Source: DATMYQ01 sp035560935 (GTDB lineage: Bacteria > Bacillota > Negativicutes > Sporomusales > Sporomusaceae). Taken from it: DNA of 54,433 nt. Shown here piece after piece: positions 7,922-17,318 of this stretch (position 1 is its first letter; every line of letters begins with the position of its first letter). The notes below the pieces were generated by a model, which searched no databases, was not told the DNA's origin, and saw only the letters and a list, made by a program, of their open reading frames with translations. The DNA is taken from positions 1-54,433 of the forward strand of contig DATMYQ010000062.1 of assembly GCA_035560935.1 (NCBI GenBank). The letters run 5' to 3'. A program made the translations under genes and the position numbers.

Positions 7922-9127
7922 TTGAGCATATCATCTATCAATAGTGTATTTTCTTTACTGAGCCAGTATTACTCCCAGGGAGTCAAAAGTACCAGTAATG
8001 ATCAGAGTACCACGAGTTCCACCAGCACCAGTACTTCTTTATCCGATGTAAATAGCACCAACACCGACGGCGATACGTTCCAATTTTCCGGTGCGATTCC
8101 GCCGTCACCGGGTGCCGCTTACACCAGTAACGGCAGTGACACCAATACCGGTGATTCTTCTGAGCAGCAGCTGGCAGCAGCCGAATTGTTCGCCAAACTG
8201 GACAGCAACGGCGACGGCGCGGTCAGTGAAGCAGAGTTCAGCGCCGCCAAGCCGGATGATGTCACCGATGAAATGTCCCAGCAGCTTTACAGTACCCTGG
8301 ACTCCGACACTGACGACTCCTTGACGGCTTCGGAATTTGCCGCCTCAATGATGGCCACTCCGCCGCCGCTCCAGAGCAGCGCTTCTTCCGACACGTCAAC
8401 TTCAACTTCAACCACTGCGGTCAGTGACCTGTTCAGCCAACTGGATACCAACGGTGATGGTGTAGTCAGCGCGGCAGAATTTGCCGCCGCCAAGCCGGAT
8501 GATGTCACCGATGAAATGTCTCAGCAACTTTACAGCAGTCTGGACTCCAATAGTGACGACTCCTTGACGGTTTCGGAGTTGGCTGCCTCTATGATGGCCG
8601 CTCCACCGCCTCCCCAAAACAGCGCTTCTTCCGGCACGTCAACTTCAAGTTCAACCACTGCGGTCAGTGATCTGTTCAGCCAACTGGATACCAACGGTGA
8701 TGGTGTAATCAGCGCGGCAGAATTTGCCGCCGCCAAACCGGATGATGTCACTGATGAAATGGCGCAGCAACTTTACAGCAGTCTGGACTCCAATAGCGAC
8801 GACTCCTTGACAACTTCGGAATTGGCTGCCTCTATGATGGCCGCTCCGCCCCCGCCCCCGAGCAGCAGTTCTTCTGACACGTCAACTTCAAATTCAACCA
8901 CTGCGATCAGTGATCTGGACACCAACGGCGACGGTGTGATCAGTGAAGCAGAGCTTTTGGCCGCTAAACCGGATGACGTCACCACAGAAATGGCGCAGCA
9001 ACTTTTTAACAGCCTCGACACCAACGGTGACGGCACAGTATCGGCAAGCGAACTGGCTACTGCAATGAATCAGGCAACGCAGCAATACGCCTCCGGTGTT
9101 TTGGGAACTACCGAAAGCGAAGGCTAG
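7922..9127 (+). CDS. Repetitive EF-hand protein with eight calcium-loop motifs
   Basis: The 401-residue protein contains eight EF-hand-type loops, for example LDSNGDGAVSEAEF, LDTNGDGVVSAAEF and LDTNGDGTVSASEL. Loops with a full DxNxDG signature alternate with weaker ones (DSDTDDSLT, DSNSDDSLT) in which the glycine is replaced. Linkers are rich in Ser, Thr and Pro. No signal peptide or membrane segment is visible, though the N terminus (SISSINSVFSLLSQYY) could be an export signal of another kind. The start is TTG with GGAGGTG six bases upstream. Calcium binding is inferred from the family. Confidence 0.85.
   Translation: MSISSINSVFSLLSQYYSQGVKSTSNDQSTTSSTSTSTSLSDVNSTNTDGDTFQFSGAIPPSPGAAYTSNGSDTNTGDSSEQQLAAAELFAKLDSNGDGAVSEAEFSAAKPDDVTDEMSQQLYSTLDSDTDDSLTASEFAASMMATPPPLQSSASSDTSTSTSTTAVSDLFSQLDTNGDGVVSAAEFAAAKPDDVTDEMSQQLYSSLDSNSDDSLTVSELAASMMAAPPPPQNSASSGTSTSSSTTAVSDLFSQLDTNGDGVISAAEFAAAKPDDVTDEMAQQLYSSLDSNSDDSLTTSELAASMMAAPPPPPSSSSSDTSTSNSTTAISDLDTNGDGVISEAELLAAKPDDVTTEMAQQLFNSLDTNGDGTVSASELATAMNQATQQYASGVLGTTESEG
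8168..9066 (+). repeat. Tandem 243-base (81-residue) repeats inside the EF-hand gene
   Basis: Units begin at 8168, 8411, 8654 and 8897, exactly 243 bases apart. The second and third units are nearly identical, indicating recent duplication. The fourth is shorter and lacks the LFSQ residues before its first loop. Copy number could vary between strains. Confidence 0.85.
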
Positions 9128-9268
9128 CCGGTCCTTTTTCTTGCAACAAGTATCCACCCCCACTCCGGAAAATATGGTCTTTCACGTGAACTTGCCAATC
9201 TTTTTTTTGCACAGCGGGCAGGAGGCACCATCCGGCCCAGCCGGAACTCTGGTCCGTAAGTAGCCCTT

Positions 9269-9315
9269 GAAAAAGAGATCGTGCGAAACGGAATGTTTCG
9301 CGCGATCTCTTTTTC
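9269..9315. terminator. Bidirectional terminator between convergent genes
   Basis: GAAAAAGAGATCG and GCGAAAC pair with GTTTCGC and CGATCTCTTTTTC around a five-base loop. Both ends carry A/T runs, so it can serve the EF-hand gene and the minus-strand gene at 9336. Confidence 0.9.
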
Positions 9316-9335
9316 ATACCAATACCGCTAAGCTG

Positions 9336-10079
9336 TTACCGCTCTGCCACCGCCAATTCCGCCACGCGGACACCCGTACCGGTATTGTAAACACCACCAT
9401 GATAGCAAATAACCTCAGAAAAGTTATAACCCGCGATTTTTTTCAGCGACTGTTGCGCCAGGAACATATCCGGCGTATATTCCGGTACCGGACCGTTCAG
9501 CACGCCCTGGTCCACCCGCAGAAGATCGCCGGAAATCAAGATCTTGCAGGTTTTTAGATATAAGCAGATATGTCCCGGTGAATGACCGGGAGTATGAATC
9601 ACTTCAATACCGCCATGGAATGGCAACATTTCGCCATCGGCCAGCACCTGATGCACCGGCGCCTGAGGCAGATTGGCAAAAACCGCCGCCGCCCGCTCCC
9701 GTTCCGTTTCCGGCAACGCCGCAATCCGCGCCGCGATCCGCTCCGGAGTCAGTTTGAGCGGCGCGATAGAACCGTCAATATAGGGAACCTCTCCGGAGTG
9801 CGCCAAAATCTTCAATCCGCTTCCATTCACCTGGAGCATTTCCGGCAGCGTTCCAATATGATCCCAGTCGTGATGGGTAATAATCACCCGCTTTACCTTG
9901 CCAAAGGGGACTCCCGCCTGCTCCACCGCGTCCCGTATCTGTCCAAAACTCCCCGGATATCCGGCATCCACCAGTGTAGCCCCGGTTTTCTCGCCAATCA
10001 ATACCGGGCAAATGATACTATGGACACCAAACACGTTCACATTCAAAGCCAAAGGTTGCACATACATTTGCTCACTCAT
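9336..10079 (-). CDS. Metallo-beta-lactamase-fold hydrolase
   Basis: The 247-residue protein has the metallo-beta-lactamase fold. Its first motif is THHDWDH near residue 73, the variant in which Asp occupies the second His position of HxHxDH. HTPGHSPGH near 167, the GDLL segment and a late histidine (CYHGG) supply the other ligands. The substrate is unknown; thioesters and lactones are common in the family. The ATG at 10079 directly follows an in-frame TGA and has only a weak ribosome site, so translation may depend on the upstream message. Confidence 0.85.
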   Translation of the reverse strand: MSEQMYVQPLALNVNVFGVHSIICPVLIGEKTGATLVDAGYPGSFGQIRDAVEQAGVPFGKVKRVIITHHDWDHIGTLPEMLQVNGSGLKILAHSGEVPYIDGSIAPLKLTPERIAARIAALPETERERAAAVFANLPQAPVHQVLADGEMLPFHGGIEVIHTPGHSPGHICLYLKTCKILISGDLLRVDQGVLNGPVPEYTPDMFLAQQSLKKIAGYNFSEVICYHGGVYNTGTGVRVAELAVAER

Positions 10080-10209
10080 TCAAAAACAGGGCCGAAACCC
10101 CGTCTTCACCTCCCAAACTCATTTTTATACCCTAACGATACCATATCCGTTTTTCTGTCCGTTTAGTGAAATGCTGCGCCGCAGACCACGCTTTCCAGCA
10201 AAGCGGCCT

Positions 10210-11949
10210 TCATGGCCTTTCCACATATTCCACCGGCAACGTCAAATATACAGAGGTTCCCCGTCCGGGCCGGCTCCAAAACTCAATGGATCCATCAAAC
10301 AGTTGTGTAACCAGATTGTAAACAACACTAAGCCCCAACCCGGCTCCCCGCCGCTTGCGGGCAGTTGTAAAAAACGGGTCAAACACCTTATCCAGAGTCT
10401 CTTCCTCCATTCCTTTACCATTGTCGGCAAAACGGATGTGCAGCTGATTTTTGTCCGTCTGCAGCGAAACGCTGATCAAACCGGGCTGACCGGGACTGAA
10501 CGCATGATCCAGCACATTGCGCAGCAAATTACGGAAGATCTCTTCCAGTGGTGACAAATATGTTTTGATCCACACTCCTTCACCACCCGTAATCTGGACC
10601 TCGTGTCCAGCGGACTGAATCTCGTCATCTAACAAATAGAACGCCGATTTTATGCAGTCATTCAGCAGAAAGGCCTGCGGTTTTTCACTATTTTGATCCA
10701 CCGAAACCTGTTTAAAACGGCTGATCAGACTGGCGGCCTGTTGCAAATTTTCCAACACCAACGTTGCCGATTCTTCTGTCTCATTTAAAAAATCCTGCAA
10801 GTCTCCCCGCCGGATAAGCCCCTGTTGGCAGAGACTATCCACCGTCCGGGTCCGGTCGGCCAGATGGGATGCCACCGTTACGCAGACCCCGATCGGCGTA
10901 TTGATTTCATGAGCCACCCCCGTCACCAAGCGCGCCACGGCGATCATTTTTTCCGACCGGGCCAATACGGCCTGCGTGGTCTGTAACTCCTTGTTCACCC
11001 GCTGCAATTCTTCATTAACGGTCTGAAGCTCACTATTTTTATTAGACAGTTCTTCATTTTTATCCTGCATCCGCTCATTCAGCGCCTGCAATTCTCCCGT
11101 TCTCGCCAATACTTTTTTTTCCAGTTTTTCATTGACCTGGCGCAATTCTCTCTCCGAGGCTGCCAGCTGTTTTTCCACCAGTTTGCGTTGAGTAATATCG
11201 TTAAAGGTAATATATGCATGTTCGCCTTCCCAGGCAATCGATACTTCGATTTGTTTGACCGTCCGGTCGAGACAAAGGAAAGTGCATTCCACGCTGCGTA
11301 AATAACGTTCCGGGGAATCTCCCGGCGCTGCTGACTGTTGAAACCAGAGATCGGCAATCGCCGCCCGTTCCTCTGCCTCCGGAAATACTTGCTTGAACCA
11401 GTCCCGGAGACACGGAATATTGTCCGTCCGGTAACCAAAATTATCAATAAATTGTTTGTTCAAATAGACAATTTCCTGGTTTTTTCGGCTACAGGCCACG
11501 GCGATCGGCAGATTAGCCACAATTTTACGGAACCGTTCCTCACTTTCCCGTTGCATCGCCTCCAGAGCCACAAACTGTTCCACATAACGCAGGGAACGAT
11601 ACACCAATTCGTCGGACAGTTCCCCTTTGGGCAGATAATCCACGGCGCCGCTTTGCAACGCATTGACCACCATCATTTCATCTCCATGGCCGGTCATAAG
11701 AACGCAGGGAATGGCCACTCCCCGCTCGTGGGCTTCCTGAATGATTTCCAGACCGGTTTTTCCCGGCAGCAGGTAATCGACATACGCACAGTGGAATTCA
11801 CCGCTGCACAGCAGCCGCAACCCCTCTTCCGAATCCTCCGCTTCCACTATATCCAGATTCATCCCGGTATTCCGAAAGCATCGTTTCAGCACTTTGCGGT
11901 CCACCAAATCATCGTCAATGACCAATATTTTTGACAAAAGCGATTCCAT
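10210..11949 (-). CDS. Hybrid receiver-PAS-histidine kinase
   Basis: This soluble 579-residue protein has an N-terminal receiver domain (phosphoacceptor Asp58 in YVDYLLPGKTG, acidic pocket at 12-14), a PAS domain (about 135-255), a long coiled coil (about 256-335), a histidine-kinase dimerisation segment with His347 in GVAHEINTPIG, and an ATPase domain with N box RNVLDHAF and G boxes DNGKGM and GAGLGLSV. There are no membrane segments, so the signal is cytosolic. It is the last gene of the corrinoid/signalling operon and could be fed phosphate by the upstream kinase. GAGGAGG precedes the ATG. Confidence 0.93.
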   Translation of the reverse strand: MESLLSKILVIDDDLVDRKVLKRCFRNTGMNLDIVEAEDSEEGLRLLCSGEFHCAYVDYLLPGKTGLEIIQEAHERGVAIPCVLMTGHGDEMMVVNALQSGAVDYLPKGELSDELVYRSLRYVEQFVALEAMQRESEERFRKIVANLPIAVACSRKNQEIVYLNKQFIDNFGYRTDNIPCLRDWFKQVFPEAEERAAIADLWFQQSAAPGDSPERYLRSVECTFLCLDRTVKQIEVSIAWEGEHAYITFNDITQRKLVEKQLAASERELRQVNEKLEKKVLARTGELQALNERMQDKNEELSNKNSELQTVNEELQRVNKELQTTQAVLARSEKMIAVARLVTGVAHEINTPIGVCVTVASHLADRTRTVDSLCQQGLIRRGDLQDFLNETEESATLVLENLQQAASLISRFKQVSVDQNSEKPQAFLLNDCIKSAFYLLDDEIQSAGHEVQITGGEGVWIKTYLSPLEEIFRNLLRNVLDHAFSPGQPGLISVSLQTDKNQLHIRFADNGKGMEEETLDKVFDPFFTTARKRRGAGLGLSVVYNLVTQLFDGSIEFWSRPGRGTSVYLTLPVEYVERP

Positions 11950-11990
11950 GGCGGTTCCTCCTCAGGTGAGGTTTTACCCGGGAAAGCAAC

Positions 11991-13856
11991 TCAAAACAAC
12001 CGTTTGACCAACATCACTTCATTGCCCTGCCGGTTATAAATAACCCGGTCCATCCAGGCAACCATGATGGGAATACCCCGACCGCTCTCTTCCTGCACCC
12101 GGTCTGCAAATACCTGCTGAATTTCCGTCGCCGGCAACCGCTGTAACAGCTGATTTCCGTTAAACCCGCAGCCAGTATCCGCGATTCGTAAAACCAGGAA
12201 ACGGCCAATCCGGTTTATTTTTATCCGCGTTGTATAACCAAAACGCAGCGAATTGGCAATGGCCTCATCCAGCGCGGCAATAATTCGCGGTGCCGCAGTG
12301 GCTGCCGCCGTCTCAATAATTCTCACAATACGCGCCTGATAGCGTCGCCGTTCCGAATGGCCGGAAAATGAGAAATACAGGGGATATTGCCGCCCGCCGC
12401 TCACTTCAATACAAAGAGCGGAACAGTCATCCCGCAAATCTTCACCGCTTGCCGCTTGGCGCAGTGACTTCATCGCAGTGTCAAACAACACTGCCCGGTC
12501 AGAAAAATCTGCTCTCAACCGTTCTTCCAGTCCATCCGACAAAAAATACAGCGTATCTCCCCGTTGCAGCGAAAAGGTAATCCTTCCATACTCCGGATCA
12601 TCCACCAACCCCAGATAGCTGCCCGGACAAATCACTCGCCCCATCCGGTCAGCCACAAAAGTATACAGCCAGTTAATACCTCCCGACACACAGGTCGCTG
12701 TCATCGTTTGCAAATCCAGCGTAAAGGCAATAAGCGCCGCATAAGATCCTTCCGGAAAATACGTGGTCAGTTGCCGGTTCAGTCGCAATAAATTTTCTGT
12801 GTGCCAGGGATCGAACTGATCCATCTCTTTGTTCAGCAAACTGCTGATGGCTGACGTCTGCAACGCCGCGGCCATTCCGTGGCCGGTCACATCCAGAACG
12901 TATCCGTGCAGCCGTTTTTCCGCTGCCGCCCATCGATAGCCCAAAAAGTCGCCACTGACTAAATGGGCCGACTCGTACAAAGTGCATATCCGCACCTCGT
13001 CATTGACAAAACCCGCTGGAATCATCGCCCGTTGCACGGTTCCCGCCAGCAGCACCTCTTCCTTGATTTGCTGCTGCAACTTCCGTTCCGGAGTAATATC
13101 CCGGTGGGTGACCAGTACCAGTTTTTCATCCTGATATTCAATCAGCGATCCGGCATGTTCGGCAAAAATGACACCGCCGGTTTTGTGGCGGTACTGTGCC
13201 GTGCGGGCAGAGTACCGGCCGGCTGTACTTAGCAAACGTTTGATTTCTGCTTCATCGCCGTTCTTGCGCCACAACAGATCGGTCCATTTCATTTTCAATA
13301 ATTCATTTTCTTCATACCCAAACAGATGCACACAGGCTTTATTCACGTCCAGGATATTGCCGGTTATCAGCTGATGGACCGTCACTGCTTCGGAAGATTG
13401 CTTGACCAAAGCCTCATAACGTTCCCGACTTTCTTTCAGTTGCTGTTCCATGGCTTTCGCTTTTTGCTCAACATCCCGGATTCGCAACACGTAGTCCAGG
13501 GTTTTCAGCACCAGTTCTTCACTGAGATGCTGTTTGGGCAAATAGTCGCTGGCACCGTTTTTCATCGCCTCCGCCGCCAGCAATTCGCTGCCAAAGCCGG
13601 TCAGCAGGATGATCGGCACGTCAGCACCATCGGCCCGGGCGACCTGAATAAACTGCAAGCCGTCCTGGCCCGGCAGGGAATAGTCGACAAAAACACAATC
13701 CGGTCGCTCCTGCACCAGTAGATTTTTTCCCACTATGCTATCTTCCGCTTCCCATATCTGAACCAGTGCCGGCAGCCGTTTGAGCAAACGCCGCAACCGT
13801 TTACGGTCCGTCTCGTCATCATCAATGATTAAAATTTTGACCTTATCTTCCTGCAC
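11991..13856 (-). CDS. Receiver-PAS-SpoIIE phosphatase with anti-sigma-type ATPase domain
   Basis: The 621-residue protein has a receiver domain (Asp58 in FVDYSLPGQDG), a PAS domain (about 145-265), a PP2C/SpoIIE phosphatase domain (about 275-485; SGDFLGYRW, DVTGHGMAAAL and DDCSAL carry the metal-binding aspartates), and a C-terminal RsbW-like HATPase (DEAIANSLRFG, ADTGCGF). RsbU-type proteins of this layout control anti-sigma or anti-anti-sigma phosphorylation. No matching STAS protein is encoded in the window. The GTG start has GGGGGAG upstream. It lies in the operon between the two flanking regulators. Confidence 0.9.
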   Translation of the reverse strand: MQEDKVKILIIDDDETDRKRLRRLLKRLPALVQIWEAEDSIVGKNLLVQERPDCVFVDYSLPGQDGLQFIQVARADGADVPIILLTGFGSELLAAEAMKNGASDYLPKQHLSEELVLKTLDYVLRIRDVEQKAKAMEQQLKESRERYEALVKQSSEAVTVHQLITGNILDVNKACVHLFGYEENELLKMKWTDLLWRKNGDEAEIKRLLSTAGRYSARTAQYRHKTGGVIFAEHAGSLIEYQDEKLVLVTHRDITPERKLQQQIKEEVLLAGTVQRAMIPAGFVNDEVRICTLYESAHLVSGDFLGYRWAAAEKRLHGYVLDVTGHGMAAALQTSAISSLLNKEMDQFDPWHTENLLRLNRQLTTYFPEGSYAALIAFTLDLQTMTATCVSGGINWLYTFVADRMGRVICPGSYLGLVDDPEYGRITFSLQRGDTLYFLSDGLEERLRADFSDRAVLFDTAMKSLRQAASGEDLRDDCSALCIEVSGGRQYPLYFSFSGHSERRRYQARIVRIIETAAATAAPRIIAALDEAIANSLRFGYTTRIKINRIGRFLVLRIADTGCGFNGNQLLQRLPATEIQQVFADRVQEESGRGIPIMVAWMDRVIYNRQGNEVMLVKRLF

Positions 13857-13892
13857 GCTACTCCCCCCGCTCCGGGCAGCCGCCTGATCTGA

Positions 13893-14318
13893 CTATGGAC
13901 AAGGGCGTTCACAGAGCTTCCAGTATTTATTGATTGTGCTCATCGCCTCGAAAAACGCTTCCATAGTAACCGGTTTGACCACATAGCCCGCCACATTATA
14001 CTGATAGGCTTCCACCACATCTTTTTCTTCCGCAGAAGTGGTCAGTACCACCACGCACAGGCAACGCAAGTCAGGGTCATGCCGTAATCGTTCCAAAAAC
14101 TCCAGTCCGTTCATCCGGGGCATATTTAAGTCCAACAAAATCAATCCCGGCAATTCTTCCGCTTTGTCCCGTAATGTTTGCAGGATTTCCAGCGCCACCA
14201 GGCCATCCATCGCCACGCGGAGCGGATTGATAATACCTAATTTCCGGAATGATCGTTGTATATTCTGCACATCCACTTCATCATCATCCACCAGTAAAAT
14301 GGACAGCATCTCATTCAT
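13893..14318 (-). CDS. Stand-alone response regulator (Rcp1-like)
   Basis: This 141-residue single receiver domain has the acidic pocket DDDE at 11-14, phosphoacceptor Asp63 in LLDLNMPRMNG, a conserved Thr-Thr (LTTS) and the KP switch lysine (VKPVTMEAF). It resembles regulators paired with phytochrome-type kinases that carry the same SHDLKAPL His box found in the kinase directly upstream. It is therefore the likely direct partner of that kinase. GAGGAG precedes the ATG. Confidence 0.92.
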   Translation of the reverse strand: MNEMLSILLVDDDEVDVQNIQRSFRKLGIINPLRVAMDGLVALEILQTLRDKAEELPGLILLDLNMPRMNGLEFLERLRHDPDLRCLCVVVLTTSAEEKDVVEAYQYNVAGYVVKPVTMEAFFEAMSTINKYWKLCERPCP

Positions 14319-14330
14319 CTTTCTCCTCCT

Positions 14331-15689
14331 CTATTCCATGCGTTTCATCCAGGTAAAGCGAAAAGTGGACCCTTGGCCGGCTTCCGATTCCAAGCGGACA
14401 GTACCGTTTTGACTCTCTACTATTTTTTTCACCAGAGCCAGACCGACACCGGTATTTTCCTTTTTGTCCCGGGGTGCCAAAACCTGAAACAGCGCAAACA
14501 CTTTTTCATGAAACTCCGGTGAGATGCCCGGTCCGTCGTCACTCACCGTAAATTCATACCATTCCTCCTGTTCATCCACACTGACCCGAATTTCCCCCTC
14601 CTGGCGGTGGTGATGTTTGAATGCGTTGTCAATTAAGTTGGCAAACACTTGCTGCAAGCGCACACAATCGGTCACCAATTCCGGCATTCCCGGTCCCACC
14701 ACCAGCTTAAAACCATCCGGCAGCGCCAGATCATCGCGAATATCGTCCAACAATTGTCCCACCTGGCACTGACGCGTTGTCTCCCTGACCCGGCCAATAC
14801 GTGAATACTCGAGGATACCATCAATTAAATTTTCCAGCCGCAAAACCCGTCCCCGCAGCAAATTCATGTTCTGCCGCACTTCTTCCGAAACAGCCGCGCC
14901 AATGTCTTCTTCAATCCAGGCGGATAAATGGGTAATCGCCCGCAGGGGGGCTTTTAAGTCGTGGGAAATGACATAGGCAAAGTTATCCAGTTCCCGGTTT
15001 TTATGGCGCAGTTGTTCCTCTATCATTTTCCGTTCAGCCAGCTCTTCCGCCAGTCGCCGGTTAACCTCCGTCAGTTCCGCCGTGCGTTCCCGGACTTTAT
15101 CTTCCAGCCGGTCTCTTGCTTTTGCCACCTCATCATAGGCCATTCGCAAGCTGGTATAATTCTCAATTTCATTTTTCAATACCATGGCCGCATAGTTAAA
15201 AAACGGAAACAGCCAGGGTGAAAGAAACTCCCGCGCGCCAATGGACATCCCTTCCATTTTAAAAGCGCCGAAAACCACCCCCCCCACGCTCAAGGGAAAA
15301 ACCAGTGTGGTCGCCTTCTGCATTTCCGCCGGCAGCGTCGCAGTAAGCTGGGTACCCGCCTCCGTTTCCTCACTGTCGACAAATTCCCCGGTGCTCAATA
15401 CTTTTTCCACCAGCGGATCCTGCACTTCTTCCAGTTGCCGGCGTTCGCCGCTGATATCGGCAAAAAAAGTTACGCCGCGCACCTGGTAATAGATACTGAG
15501 ATTTCGCCCACCAATGTTATATACGGTGGTTTCCAGCAATTTATCCACGGTATTTTCCAGCCCCGGAACCCGGCTCAGTTCACTCATCATATGATTGCTC
15601 AGCTGCAGATAGGATTTCTCCCGCCCCAGCTTGTCTACACGTTCCTCCAGGTTTTGCAATTCCTGTTGCAAAGCCGCTGCATCCTCCAT
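14331..15689 (-). CDS. Cytosolic GAF-like sensor histidine kinase
   Basis: The 452-residue protein has an N-terminal coiled coil (1-30), a GAF-like sensory domain (about 35-175), a second coiled coil (185-230), a HisKA domain with His243 in YVISHDLKAPLR, and an ATPase domain (FANLIDNAFKHH, SDDGPGIS, NTGVGLALVK). It has no membrane segments. I chose the ATG at 15689, which overlaps the TGA of the upstream DUF1638 gene (TGATG), a mark of translational coupling. A GTG at 15695 is an alternative. The bound ligand of the GAF domain is unknown. Confidence 0.9.
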   Translation of the reverse strand: MEDAAALQQELQNLEERVDKLGREKSYLQLSNHMMSELSRVPGLENTVDKLLETTVYNIGGRNLSIYYQVRGVTFFADISGERRQLEEVQDPLVEKVLSTGEFVDSEETEAGTQLTATLPAEMQKATTLVFPLSVGGVVFGAFKMEGMSIGAREFLSPWLFPFFNYAAMVLKNEIENYTSLRMAYDEVAKARDRLEDKVRERTAELTEVNRRLAEELAERKMIEEQLRHKNRELDNFAYVISHDLKAPLRAITHLSAWIEEDIGAAVSEEVRQNMNLLRGRVLRLENLIDGILEYSRIGRVRETTRQCQVGQLLDDIRDDLALPDGFKLVVGPGMPELVTDCVRLQQVFANLIDNAFKHHHRQEGEIRVSVDEQEEWYEFTVSDDGPGISPEFHEKVFALFQVLAPRDKKENTGVGLALVKKIVESQNGTVRLESEAGQGSTFRFTWMKRME

Positions 15690-16276
15690 CAGCACTCACA
15701 TCCCCATTGTTCGATCGCGGACTGCAAAACGCTCTCCAGTTTTTCTAACCCAACCTCCCGCCAGCGCAGCGGCAGTCCCGTCAGTTCGCCGGCTTTGCTG
15801 GCCGTCGCCGTGTAATCTGAAGAACAGGGAGTCTTCAGGCACAGCAGATAACGGCGGTCTTGGCAGAAAATATCCCGGATGATCCGCGGGTTGTTGCCGA
15901 AGGTGGCGACCGCAATTTCCAAAAAACGCCGGGCCCAGTCCTCCAACAGGAAAAAAGCACCTTCCGACAGTTCCTGTAAAAACGCTTCCGGTCCCAGCAA
16001 CATTTCCAGGCAATTTTGCCCCGGCACTCTCCGCAAATTCCGTTCCTCCAAGATCGCATCCATCAACGGATGGCAGGCACCGTAAAAAACCAGAATCGGT
16101 TGTCCCCGGTGCCGTTCCAGCATCCTCACCAGGTTTTCCCGCAAGGCCTCAAAATTGATATGCAACGCAGAATCCAAAAAAATCAATTCCAGCGCCCAGC
16201 CATTTCGTTCTGTCAAACAACGAATCTCCTGCTGTAAAATGCCGCAGCCAATTAATAAAAGTTTTTGTTCACTCAT
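15689..16276 (-). CDS. DUF1638 family protein
   Basis: The 195-residue protein begins MSEQKLLLIGCGILQQEI and matches my recollection of DUF1638, a family often found beside corrinoid proteins and methylamine-type methyltransferases. It has several cysteines (IGCG, YGACHP, PGQNCLEM) but no catalytic motif I can name. The upstream part of the frame overlaps the methyltransferase gene and is probably not translated. The ATG overlaps the end of that gene by eight bases. Its role is unknown. Confidence 0.75.
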   Translation of the reverse strand: MSEQKLLLIGCGILQQEIRCLTERNGWALELIFLDSALHINFEALRENLVRMLERHRGQPILVFYGACHPLMDAILEERNLRRVPGQNCLEMLLGPEAFLQELSEGAFFLLEDWARRFLEIAVATFGNNPRIIRDIFCQDRRYLLCLKTPCSSDYTATASKAGELTGLPLRWREVGLEKLESVLQSAIEQWGCEC

Positions 16277-17318
16277 GATTCCGGCCACCGTCAAAGGTTC
16301 CGTATTCCATCGCTGCCGCGACAATTTCCCGGATATTCGCTTCCGGCGTATGATAGGGAAGCGCCAGTGTTCCAAAATAGAACCGTCCTCCGTCCTTGCC
16401 CGCTTCCACTACCTTTTTTACTTCCTCCCGTATTTCCCGGCAAGTCCAGTCTTCCGCCCGGATATTATTCAATATTCCTCCAATCATCGCCCGGTTGCCG
16501 GTGATCGCTTTGCAGCGCCCAATGTCATCCAGGGCGCTGAGGCAGTACGAGCCGATGTGCAGACGGTCCAATATCAGCTCCAGCACCCCCTCCAGACAGG
16601 CTCCGCCGCCGTAATACACCACGCCGTCAACACCGCCGGGTTCCAGATCCCGTTCCATCCAGGGCAGCGATACCGTCCGGATCAGCTTCAATGGTAAAAA
16701 ATCCGTACTTCCAAACGGATTGGAATAAACCAGCACATTCGCCCCCGCCTCCCGGTAAGCGGCAATCTGCTGCCGGAAAACATCCGAACATTTTTCCAGC
16801 AATTCGTCGCGCAGTTCCGGTGAACCGCGCAGCAATAAATCCATCCACTTTTCCATCCCCATCAATAGCACCGGCAGCGTCATCGCCGCGGTAACGTAAG
16901 CAATCACCGGATACTTCCCACCGGCCTCCCGCGCCAGAATACGCACACATTTCAATACTTCCTGAAAAGAAGGGTGGGCGGTGACGTCCCGGGGAATTTC
17001 CAGTTTGTGAATATCATCATCGGCCCGGATAACCATCTCACCAACATTGGGCGGTCCATCCGGCGCGTAAATCATTTTACGGCAGCCGAACAGTTCTGCT
17101 TCCCGGCCCACATAAAACAGGCTCCATAAATTATCGTAGCCGTACTTCTCCCGCATGCGCAGCTGCCCTTCCGCCACATACTCCCCCCGGGAATAGTATT
17201 CTTTCAGGCTCGACAGTCCCACCGCCGCCGCCCCCTGATCCAGCAGGTCGCAAAATACCGGAATGCGATCCGTTGGCTCACCCCGCGCCGCTCTCCCGAT
17301 CCGTTCCATCGCGTTCAT
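16269..17318 (-). CDS. UroD-family corrinoid methyltransferase (MtaA/CmuA-like)
   Basis: The 349-residue protein belongs to the uroporphyrinogen-decarboxylase-like group that includes MtaA, MtbA and CmuA, which move methyl groups between corrinoid proteins and thiols or folates. Supporting features are the N terminus MNAMERIGRAARGEPTDRIP and the adjacent corrinoid protein. The usual C-terminal HxC zinc motif is not obvious: the corresponding regions read YYGGGACLEG and SYCLSALDD, so zinc-thiol chemistry may be altered. Its ATG overlaps the stop of the corrinoid gene by four bases behind GGAGGTG. Confidence 0.85.
   Translation of the reverse strand: MNAMERIGRAARGEPTDRIPVFCDLLDQGAAAVGLSSLKEYYSRGEYVAEGQLRMREKYGYDNLWSLFYVGREAELFGCRKMIYAPDGPPNVGEMVIRADDDIHKLEIPRDVTAHPSFQEVLKCVRILAREAGGKYPVIAYVTAAMTLPVLLMGMEKWMDLLLRGSPELRDELLEKCSDVFRQQIAAYREAGANVLVYSNPFGSTDFLPLKLIRTVSLPWMERDLEPGGVDGVVYYGGGACLEGVLELILDRLHIGSYCLSALDDIGRCKAITGNRAMIGGILNNIRAEDWTCREIREEVKKVVEAGKDGGRFYFGTLALPYHTPEANIREIVAAAMEYGTFDGGRNHE

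Noticed and set aside
9182..9310. Minus-strand fragment reading SCPLCKKKIGKFT, like a zinc-ribbon C terminus
   Set aside because: The frame has no start codon and is preceded closely by a stop, so it may be a gene remnant or chance; too little to call a pseudogene.
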